From Boesenbergia rotunda (Eukaryota > Streptophyta > Magnoliopsida > Zingiberales > Zingiberaceae): 64,000 bases of DNA. The translations under genes were made by a program, and so were the position numbers. Shown one piece after another: positions 55,407 through 64,000 of this stretch. The notes under the pieces were generated by a model. It was not told the DNA's origin, did no database searches, and saw only the letters and a program-made list of their open reading frames with translations. Where the stretch lies: assembly GCA_024364735.1 (NCBI GenBank), contig JAGFNQ010000733.1, forward strand, positions 62,001 through 126,000, read 5' to 3'. Within the stretch, counting starts at the first letter, position 1. The number at the start of each line of letters is the position of its first letter.

Positions 55407-56647
55407 ATGCTAGAGGAGAAAACAATGGAAGACAAGTTGGGTGAAGATATCTACACTCCACCGCTCTACGACCATGAGGATTTCGGCTATTGGAAAGCAA
55501 GGATGGAGACTTGGCTTTGCATGGATTGCGCATGTAGGATAATCATAGAAGAGCCGTTCGAGATTCCAAAGGATAAGCACGGGAAGAGGCTTAGGCCTAG
55601 ATATTGGAATCAAGAACAACAAGATCAAGCAAAAGCAAATGAAAAGATAATTAGTATTTTAGAAAATCTTTTGCCTAACAATGTATTGAGTAATGTAGGG
55701 GCATATAAAAATGCTTATGAGTTGTGGAACAACTTGGAAAAGTGTCATGAGAACCCTACACCAACTCAAAAAGTGGAAGAGCTCGAAGAAAGAATTTCTA
55801 GTGACCAACAAGATCAAGAGGAAGAAGAATTGATCATATCATCAAGTGAGGAGGAAGGACTAAGTGAAAGAGCATCCACCTCATCCGAAGAAGAAGAAGA
55901 AGTATCAACTTCAAGGATTGAGGGGGAGGAGAGACCCTCATCCATACAAGAGCAAGAAGAAACCTCAACCTCTACCAAAGCCAAGAGAAAGGAACATATC
56001 ATATGCTTTGGGTGCAACGAAAAGGGACACTACAAGGATAAGTGTCTAAATGGTAAGAAAGAGGTACTCTCTAAACCCGGGTCCATTCAATTTAAAACTA
56101 ATGTGGGTTGTAGGGAGAAGAAAGAAAAGAAGCACATTCGATACTTCACATGCGGGGAGTTAAGCATTACCATACAAAATGTCCAAGGAATGGAGAGCTA
56201 AAAAAGATGAAGCACCTTAGGAGATGGGGAGAAAGAAGAGAGGAAAAGGAGCTCACATCAGGGGGAGCCCCAAAGGTAAGGGAGGTAATCCCTAACTTTA
56301 CTTACGCTCAAAATGTTTGCATGAATGCTAGAAATATCAATAATTGCTTGTCTAGATGTAATTTTGGATTTAAGTATCATGACAGAACCAAAAATGCTAT
56401 TGCGTGCCAAAATGTTCAAAATTCAATGTTTCATGATAAATCTAGGAATTCTAGGACTAAGGACCAAGGCATAAACCCTAAGAAAGGGAGACATATGCCT
56501 AGGAAAATGGGTAGACCTAGGGATGATCGAATTAGGTCTAGTGATTCTAGGGTTAGGAGTTTAGAAAAAGAAAATCAAGTTTTGAGAGCAAAACTTGATA
56601 AGTTAGAAAGGAACTGGGTAGAATCATTCAAGGGTCCAAGGGATTGA
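55407..56647 (+). pseudogene. gag of the Copia-type element, frameshifted
   Basis: The first frame (55,407-56,201) gives a capsid-like domain (DHEDFGYWKARMETWL near residue 23), an acidic serine-rich linker, and zinc knuckle CFGCNEKGHYKDKC near residues 205-218. A frameshift around 56,155-56,190 falls in a second knuckle-like FTCGEL...HYHTKC. The rest (to 56,647) is a basic, coiled-coil C-terminus. A single event would account for the break. Confidence 0.8.
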
Positions 56648-57589
56648 GTGTGATACCAAAGGATCAAAACCATAGAAATGATAGGCCGGGTCTAAGATAC
56701 CACTCTAGGAAGCAAAGATTGGTAAAATGTCATATTCAAGGATGCCCTATAACTATGGTAGAGAAAAGATCAAAAAGGGCAAAGAAAAGCCATTTAAAGT
56801 AAAAGAAAAGGAATTGACCAAGAAAAAAGTCTATAGGGTGAAGAGAGTAGTAATGGAAGGTTAAGAAGCACCGGAAGAGCACTGGTGTGGTCTTGCATTT
56901 GTAGATGAGTTACCTAGGGAGGTAACCAGGGCTAGGAGCTCAAGGGAGAGCTCTAGAAGCCAAAAAGGGATCCATGGTCAATGGATCTTAGGTGATTTTC
57001 GTCTAGGAGACTAGATGGGCTATGAAGTGTGCCAAAGGGTTCAAAAGGCTAAGGTTAGCTTTAATACTAGACAATTGACACACTATAGAGAGATTTATGG
57101 AGAAAAGATTGAAAATGGGGTTATAATTGAAAAAAATTAGTGTTAATGCGAAAATACCATATAACTTGATGCTATCAGTGTAATATGGATAAGTATGGAA
57201 GGAAGCATCAAGAAGAGATCCAAATTAGAACTTCTAGCTGGGTTTAAATGACTCAATTTGGATAGTTTTGAAATTTGTATCAATCATGGGATTCGGAGTA
57301 GCTTGGTGTGAAATTATATTTTCCCCAAATAAATATAGGATCCACAAATCTCTCCACGAAATTTTAGAATTTTTGAAAGTTTGTGGAATTAGTTATGCAT
57401 TTATGAAAGTAGACTGAAAAATTAGGATTTCAGGTATCAGTCGACTGGCTCAAAACCAGTTGACTGGTCCATAACACAGAACCTTCTGTATGTTTTATCA
57501 GTCGACTGCCCCAGGGGTCAGTCGACTAATCCCGACTGGAAAAACATTCTGTGACCTTTACCAGTCGACTGCCCTCAGGGCAGTCGACT
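56648..57589 (+). other. Post-gag region of the Copia-type element
   Basis: Early bases still resemble a gag tail (short Lys-rich frames) and then become non-coding. Palindromic CAGTCGACTG words recur five or more times from 57,430 on. No pol. Confidence 0.5.
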
Positions 57590-57884
57590 TGTAGCGACCC
57601 GCCTTCTTCTGCCTTTGACGGATCGTTACTTGTCTACTTCTTGACTCTAATGCACGACTAAGAATGCGGAACTTCTTTTTTTTTCTTTTAAATTCATCTA
57701 GGGATGATATTCTAACTTTAATAGTCATGCATGATACAATGGCACACTTCCTTTCTCTTTTTTTTTTTAAAAAAACAAAACAACTTTTATTTTAACTGCT
57801 TTGCCAGGATTTGACCCCTAAACCTCTTAGTTGTAACAATAAAGCACTAACCAGCTGCCCTACACAGCTTCTCTTTAATGATAC
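57590..57884 (-). repeat. tRNA-like (SINE-type) segment within or beside the LTR
   Basis: Minus strand: GGGCAGCTGGTTAGTGC (A-box-like), then GGGGTCAAATCCTGG (B-box-like) and an end in GGGTCGCTACA. CAGTCGACT lies on both sides (57,581-57,589; 57,885-57,893), but that word is common here. It may be an independent SINE insertion or part of the LTR. Confidence 0.4.
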
Positions 57885-60033
57885 CAGTCGACTGCTATAT
57901 AGCAGTCGACTGATACCAGGCGACTGACCTTTTGGCAGTTGCCTGGTGCATCGAACAGAAGCTACTGTTCGATAGGGCAGGTGACTGGTCCTGTACCAGT
58001 CGACTGGTACGCCTGAAAATCTGAAATTCAGATTCGAAGCCTTGTTTCAAAACTCCACTAAACATATAGTTTCAAGCCATACAAAGACACAACACCATTT
58101 CTATACTCTATACTAGTTTCCTAAACATTTTAGACAATCAAAACAACTTCATAAACTCGAAATTAGGACTTTTTGCGGAAGTAAATGAGCTATGAAAATC
58201 TATAAGAGCTTTAACTAGAGTTTTGTACCAAACTTCACTTCTATGCATTCATAACACCAAAACACATGTTCTAAACATTTCTAAAGCATTGTGGAATGTG
58301 TATGCAACTTTTCTAAGCATATTTAAGCAATAACAACTTGATTCAAAGGAAAATTGACAATATCTTGGCACATGCATCAAATAGCTCATCAAAGTATCAA
58401 TATTCAAAACTACTCACACTTATACTCATCCAATGCAATCATAAGGATATGTATGCTAAATAAAATGACATAGAATCTTTACTCATGGTTTTAGGATATG
58501 CAAAATATCTAAAACGTAAATACTTGGATAAATGCTATATGATCCAACTTAAACTAAGACTCTATAACAATTGTATTTTGAGTCTTTTATTCATCTTGTC
58601 CCAAGGACCTCTCCAAGGTCAGCCACCACACACACGTCACTCAGCACCGCCTTGTCGCCTTCCTTCAGAATTGCTTGCCTTTACCTTTACCTGCAGCAAG
58701 AGGAAATGCAACTAATAAGCAAAAAGCTTAGTAAGTACTATCTAGCTCACAAAATCTCGAAAAGTGCAAACATGCTTTTTAAACAATGTGAAATCACATG
58801 AGATACTTCTTATGCTTGAAAGAAACACTAAGAAACATGTATAACTCAAAACATGCATACTCAAGCATTAATAAATCTCAACTTACTTGTTCTTGGCTTA
58901 ACTTGAAACTTTAGAAATTCTCTAACTTTAAATCTTCCTTTAACTTTTAGAAAACTTCTTTAAACTTTAGAAAACTTTGCTAAAGCATATACTTGAAAAT
59001 AATAATCACTTGGATCCACTTAAGACGTAAGTACCATCTTATGCGCGTTCCCTAAAAGGTTGGGGTAGCGAGCCACCAATTCTAATAGAGCAGACCTTAG
59101 TCTATCAGGGCCAAGACCTTGGAATTGGACACCTGGATTTCTTTAACGACGCCCTTGGACGCCGGGTACTGGCCTTGGAAAATAAAATAGCTTTTCTTTC
59201 TTGTCTTTCTTATCTTTAAATGCCTTGGCATTTTAACGAGCACCTTGTGTGCCCAAATCCCTAAGTCTTGACTTTTGGGGATTTCTTAAGGCCTTGGCCT
59301 TTTCTTTTCTTATCTTTATCTTCTCTTTTCTTCTCTTATAACTTTTCTTAGTCCCTAACCTCATATAGGGTACTTAATCAAACTTATACAAGCATGAATT
59401 AAACTAGAATTACATGCAAAATCATAAACTCAAGGAAAAATTACACTTTAATCTTTTTAACGGGGAACAACTTGCGGAAAACCGCCTCTTACTGCAGGTG
59501 AGCAGTACTTACATTGATTTCTTGGACTTACGACCGAAATTGGCGTTGGGTGTTCCGGAGAAACTTGAGATCTCGATGAACCGTTCGCGCCTACGCGTTC
59601 CTCTCGTCGTGGGGATTCCGAATATAGGAAAATCTCTCGGAGAAGAGCCCTAGGGCTTGGTATGTTTTCGCCCAAGAGAGGAGGAGGGGAGAGGGGCGGC
59701 ATGCGACTGGTTTGGGCGAGGTAGAGGGTTTAGTTGAGAGAAATAAAATTTCTCTCCTTAATCATCTATTTATACTTATGGGGCGAATTGAACTAATTAC
59801 ACCCTATCTATTGTTTCGCTTAATCCATTTCAATGAAACGATCCAGCCCAGCTGGTCCGCCCACTCTTCTCTCACGGCCTAGGTCAAGTGATCATATCCC
59901 ACCTACGCGTTTTTCTCTTTTCACCCCTTTTTGCCACTTTCGTTTACAGAAAAATTCTATAAAAATATCCATAAATTCGGAATAAATTCTAAGATATTTC
60001 TAAAATTAGTTTCGAGAATTTTCGGGCGTTACA
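57590..60033 (-). repeat. 3' LTR of the chromovirus
   Basis: On the minus strand it begins TGTAACGCCCGAAAATTC at 60,033 and, as I read it, ends GGCGGGTCGCTACA at 57,590: 2,444 bp. TATAAATAG is at 59,774-59,766 (minus). The left edge is less certain, because CAGTCGACTG words like those of the Copia element reappear at 57,886-58,005. The first 295 bases could then be a separate SINE-like insertion. Confidence 0.7.
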
Positions 60034-60047
60034 ATCCCCCATACCTT
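60034..60047 (-). other. Polypurine tract of the chromovirus
   Basis: The minus strand reads AAGGTATGGGGGAT directly before the LTR start TGTAACG, the expected priming site for plus-strand DNA. Confidence 0.8.
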
Positions 60048-60068
60048 ATGAAAAGTTCGTCCTCGAAC

Positions 60069-61490
60069 TTAGAATAATTCTGGATATCTTTCTCTCATGC
60101 TGTCTTCACGTTCCCAAGTAGCCTCCTCATGCTTTTGACTTTGCCAGATGACCTTCACTAGTGGCACCTCTTTATTTCTTAATCTCTTAACTGCTTTGTC
60201 CACTATCTGTGTCGGTCTGCTCTCATAGGTAAGATCTTCTTGGATCTGTACTGACTGAGGCTGAATCATTTGGCTAGGATCGTGAATACACTTCTTTAAC
60301 ATAGAGACATGAAATGTACTGTGAATAGCTGACATATCCTCTGGCAAGTCCAGCTCATAGGCTACCTTCCCAACTCTCTTTATAATCTTGTAGGGTCCTA
60401 TGTAGCGAGGACTCAGCTTGCCCTTTTTGCCAAATCTCATCACTCCCTTCATAGGGGCGACCTTGAGAAATACTGAATCTCCAACTTGGAATTCAAATGG
60501 CCTACGGCGTGTGTCAGCATAACTTTTCTGTCTACTCTGGGCAGTCTCAATCCTCTGGCGGATCATCTGGATAGCCTGAGTGGTCTCATCTATAAGCTCA
60601 GTCTGGCTGCCTAGTCCTGATTCCATCTCTTTCTTCTCACCAGCTTCTTGCCAACATATGGGTGATCTGCATTTCCTGCCATATAGTGCTTCATAAGGTG
60701 CCATTTTGATAGTGGCCTGATAGCTATTGTTGTAGGCAAACTCAGCTAAGCACAGAAATTTGCACCAACTACCTTTAAAGTCCAACGCACAAGCCCTGAG
60801 CATGTCTTCTAAAATCTGATTTACTCTCTCTGTTTGTCCATCTGTCTGGGGATGGAAAGCTGTGCTGAATTGAAGTCTGGTGCCTAGGGCGTCCTGAACA
60901 CACCTCCAAAAATGGGAGATGAACCGTCCATCTCTGTCAGAAACGATCGACTTCGGAACTCCGTGAAGCCTGATTACTTCTTTCACGTACAGCTGTGCTA
61001 ACTGCTCTACCGAATGCGATAACTTGATGGCTAGGAAGTGGGCAGACTTGGTCAATCTATCCACTATCACCCATATTGCATCGTGTCCATGGGTGGTCCT
61101 TGGGAGACCTGTGATAAAATCCATGGATATCTCTTCCCACTTCCACTCTGGAATAGGAAGAGGCTGCAGAACTCCTCCTGGTCTCTGGTGCTCTGCTTTG
61201 ACTCTCTGGCAGGTCAAGCAGGTACTGATATATCTGGCCACGTCTCGCTTGAGTCCAGACCACCAGAATCTTTTCTTTAAATCTTGGTACATCTTGGTAG
61301 AACCAGGATGCATAGAGTACGGGGTACTGTGGGCTTCTTCTAAAATATTCTTTCTTAGTTCCTCGTCATTGGGGACGCAAAGGCGGTCTCCAAGATAGAG
61401 GATGCCACTATCTGATACTCGAAACTCTGAATTTTCTGCCTCTTGGATCTCCTGCTTGATCTTCTGGATCTCTGGGTCTTGATCTTGCTT
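60069..61490 (-). pseudogene. Chromovirus integrase with chromodomain-like tail
   Basis: An HHCC zinc-binding end (CLTCQRVK) is followed by the core with Asp in ISMDFITG, Asp in VSDRDGRF and Glu in TDGQTERVNQILE, so the DDE triad is present. GPY/F-type wording (KLSPRYIGPYKIIKRVG) follows, then a C-terminal VIWQSQKHEEATWE chromodomain-like end and a stop at 60,069. It inserts retroelement DNA, and the chromodomain would direct it to heterochromatin. The frame is intact to the TAA at 61,491-61,493, which cuts it from RT. Confidence 0.88.
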
Positions 61491-62945
61491 TTATTGTATA
61501 TCTATAAGCAGGGTTGACTCTAGGGTCAATGCAGAAAATTGCCCAATCATAACCTCGACTCCAAAATCTTTTATTTCTTTCTGAAGTGGTGGAGACAGTG
61601 ATGATAGGGACATCAGTGCTGCACAGGATTTTCTGCTCAGTGCATCTGCCACTTTATTAGCTTTACCTGGGTGGTAGAGGATTTCACAGTCATAATCATT
61701 GACCAACTCTAGCCACCTGCGCTGCCTCATATTCAGGTCCTTCTGAGTGAAGAAGTACTTCAAACTTCGATGGTCTGTGAAGATTCTGCACTGCACTCCA
61801 TACAGGTAGTGTCTCCAGAGCTTCAGTGCGAAAACCACAGCTGCTAGCTCAAGGTCATGCGTAGGATAATTCTTCTCGTAGTCCTTGAGCTGTCTGGAGG
61901 CATATGCTATTACTTTACCGTCTTGCATGAGGACAGCTCCAAGGCCCATCTTGGATGCATCACTGTAGATGTCAAAGGCCTTGTCACTTTCTGGAACCGT
62001 CAGGATGGGACCACTGGTCAGTCTTTTCTTCAGCTCTAGAAAACTGTGCTCGCATTTATCTGACCATTCAAACTTCTTGTTCTTTCTGGTCAAGGCTGTG
62101 AGTGGAGAGGCTATTCTGGAAAAGTCCTCCATAAATTTTCTGTAATATCCTGCCAGGCCTAAGAAGCTTCTGATTTCACTGGCATTCTTGGGTCTACACC
62201 AGTTGCTGACTGCCTCTATCTTGGCTGGATCAACTTGAATGCCTTCTTTGGATACAATGTGACCTAGGAAGGTCACCTGATCTAGCCAAAACTCACACTT
62301 TGAGAATTTTGCATAGAGCTTCTCCTGCTGAAGGATCTGCAGCACTATCCTCAAGTGTGTAGCATGGTCCTCTGGAGTCTGTGAGTATATGAGAATATCA
62401 TCAATAAATACAATGACGAATTTATCGAGATACTCCCTGAAGATGTGGTTCATCAGCTCCATGAAGACTGCTGGAGCATTGGTTACTCCACAAGGCATCA
62501 CTACAAATTCGTAGTGGCCGTATCTTGTCCTGAAGGCCGTCCTGGGGATGTCACTCTCTTTAACCTTTAGCTGATGATACCCAGAACGCAGGTCTATCTT
62601 CGAGAACACTGTAGCCCCTTTGAGTTGATCAAATAAATCATCTATTCTAGGAAGGGGGTACTTGTTCTTGATGGTTACCTTGTTCAGAGCTCTGTATTCT
62701 ATGCACAGACGCATAGACCCATCCTTCTTCTTGACGAAAAGTACAGGAGCTCCCCAGGGTGAATGACTCGGGCGAATGAAGCCCTTGTCTAGTAGCTCCT
62801 GGAGTTGCTCTTGTAATTCCTTCAACTCTGCTGGAGACATACGATATGGGGCCTTCGAGACCGGACCGGTACCTGGCATTAGCTCGATCTCGAATTCCAC
62901 TTCTCTGTTGGGAGGTAGTCCAGGTAGTTCTTCTGGGAACACTTA
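61491..62945 (-). pseudogene. Chromovirus reverse transcriptase and RNase H
   Basis: The RT palm carries KIDLRSGYHQ and FVIVFIDDILIYS (catalytic FIDD). RNase H follows with IYSDASKMGLGAV, HDLELAAVVFALK and FTDHRSLKY. The frame is open for 483 codons between TAA at 62,943-62,945 and TAA at 61,491-61,493. Both stops are single substitutions at sites where the family has sense codons. Confidence 0.9.
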
Positions 62946-63727
62946 TGGATATTCGCAGACTACCCGTACATCCTCCTGCTTGAGTTCTTTCTTTGCTTCT
63001 GAGTCCACTATGTGTGCAAGAAAACCAGCACACCCTTGCTCTAGCATCTGGTGGGCTGCCAAGGCTGAGAGAAATTTCTGAGTCTTCCTCCTTGGGGCTC
63101 CTTGAAACTCGAATGGTGGTTCTCCTTCTGGGCTGAAAGCCACTTTCCTTCTACGGCAGTCCACTGAAGCGCTGTACTTACTGAGGAAATCTATGCCCAG
63201 TATGATGTCGAAGTCCTGCATCGCAAGGACTATCAGATCGACATATAGCTCTCGGTCTGAAATCTTGATTGGCACAGCCTAGAGCCTCTGGGTGGACTCC
63301 ATGATTTCCTCTGAAGGGAGAGTTGTCAGGAATCTGGACTCCCAACTCTCTGCAGGCACCTGTAACTTACTAGCAAAAGGTACTGATACGAAAGAATGGG
63401 TCGCCCCAGTGTCAAACAGTGTAGTAGCTAAATGCTGAAAAATAACTATTTGACCTGTTACGACCGTGGAGGCGCTGGCAGCTTCTTCCTTCGTGAAGGA
63501 AAAGACTCTGGCATTGGTTGGAACTGGTGCTGTTTCCAACCCTCCCTGACTGATCTGAGGTCCCTCCAGTATGGTAGGCATATAATGTAACTGAGGCTTG
63601 CCTCCATACTGTACGGACTGCTGAGGAAGTACCTTAAACTTGTTTGGGCAGTCTTTGGATCTGTGTCCCTCCTGTCCACATGAGTAGCATCCAGTTACAC
63701 CCAAAAGGCATGCTCCTGGATGGGTCC
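62946..63727 (-). pseudogene. Chromovirus gag end and aspartic protease
   Basis: The zinc knuckle CYSCGQEGHRSKDC (about 63,690-63,648) closes gag. The protease has its active-site word DTGATHSF (about 63,412-63,390), followed by a second conserved block near IILGIDFLSKY. A TAG at 63,279-63,281 breaks the frame. The rest of gag is missing because of the element starting at 63,728. Confidence 0.88.
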
Positions 63728-64000
63728 TGTAAAATACGGCGATTCAAAAATCCGGACCAGAAAATTTTTCGAGATTTTTCTGGATTGAGTCTAGGGTTTT
63801 CGGCCCTACGGGAGGAGCCCAAGGGGCTTTATTGTAAAATCTTAAATAGTTGGCTTAAGTAAATTTACCTAAAGTTATGGGGCTTTCAGGTAGACTCTTA
63901 AATTACAAAAGGGTAACTAATCTAACCCTAGAAATTTATGAAGGTGGATTGAAATATATAATGGAGGGTTAAATAGTTAAAACCGTTATCCTAAAGGTTG
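63728..64000 (+). mobile_element. Start of an LTR-like insertion in the chromovirus gag
   Basis: The chromovirus frame ends abruptly at 63,727, and TGTAAAATACGGCGATTC begins a non-coding, LTR-like sequence which runs to the window end. Family unknown. The orientation is given by the TG start but could be the reverse, because LTR ends are mutually inverted. Confidence 0.5.

Larger units (their letters stand above)
54397..57589 (+). mobile_element. Copia-type gag-bearing LTR element, interrupted on the right
   Basis: The 5' LTR (54,397-55,352) is followed by an iMet-type primer site and gag. No pol motif occurs before the chromovirus at 57,590. The missing 3' part lies beyond the window or is lost, so it is undecided whether the element is autonomous. 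CAGTCGACTG palindromes appear in the LTR (54,868-54,990) and again in the internal 3' region (57,430-57,590). Confidence 0.78.
57590..63727 (-). mobile_element. Gypsy chromovirus (Tekay/Del-like), minus strand, 5' end cut by another insertion
   Basis: On the minus strand: gag zinc knuckle, protease, RT, RNase H, integrase with chromodomain-like tail, polypurine tract, 3' LTR. The polyprotein is a single frame with just three stops, so it is fairly young. The RT wording (GFIRPSHSPWGAPVLFVKKK) is that of the Tekay/Del clade. Gag is interrupted at 63,728 and the 5' LTR is outside the window. Confidence 0.9.

Noticed and set aside
61024..61398. Plus-strand ORFs opposite the chromovirus integrase
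   Set aside because: Antisense shadows of the pol frame.

Overview
This window is nuclear DNA from a flowering plant. It is dominated by retroelements and holds one recognisable host gene. The clues are split plant-type LTR retrotransposons, an endogenous badnavirus-like pararetrovirus, and an LSD1-type histone demethylase with plant LDL1 architecture. The GC-rich 5' end of that gene, falling to lower GC downstream, suggests a monocot, but I cannot name the species from the sequence.

Left cluster (1-20,490). This is a four-level nest, each level closed by its own target-site duplication. A long solo LTR (591-20,490 with its insert; TSD GTTAG) was split by LTR element A (1,535-19,647; TSD CCTAT). 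The 3' LTR of A was split by related element B (8,873-18,403; TSD TATCT). The 3' LTR of B was split by a 1,084-bp palindromic foldback element (16,601-17,684; TSD TAACT). A and B each carry a decayed Copia-type gag and no pol. Each also has a second ORF that is open in both copies, about 390 codons long, with a tiny first exon, an apparent intron, and its own promoter-like upstream region.

Host gene (21,264-49,685, + strand). The LDL1-like coding sequence has two exons (21,264-22,980 and 48,952-49,685) and encodes 816 residues: SWIRM, Rossmann FAD site, amine-oxidase domain. Its single intron is 25,971 bp. In order it holds a 5'-truncated RTE-type LINE with a perfect 17-bp TSD, a probable decayed solo LTR, an old Copia element (28,932-33,516), and a full-length-plus endogenous badnavirus on the minus strand (34,190-46,355). 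The virus copy is itself broken by three later insertions: an element with a 9-bp TSD, a 2.27-kb solo LTR (TSD CTGTA) and a 1.12-kb solo LTR (TSD TTTTA).

Right cluster (52,721-64,000). A truncated LTR related to A/B is followed by a reversed fragment of the long-LTR family, then a Copia-type element with LTR, primer-binding site and frameshifted gag (54,397 onward). A Tekay/Del-like chromovirus lies on the minus strand (57,590-63,727): 3' LTR, integrase with chromodomain-like tail, RT-RNase H, protease and gag zinc knuckle, one frame with three stops. A further LTR-like sequence starts at 63,728 inside its gag.

No CRISPR arrays, rRNA genes or functional tRNA genes were seen. Most short ORFs are shadows or chance frames. 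All similarity statements come from reading the sequence; no database search was run.
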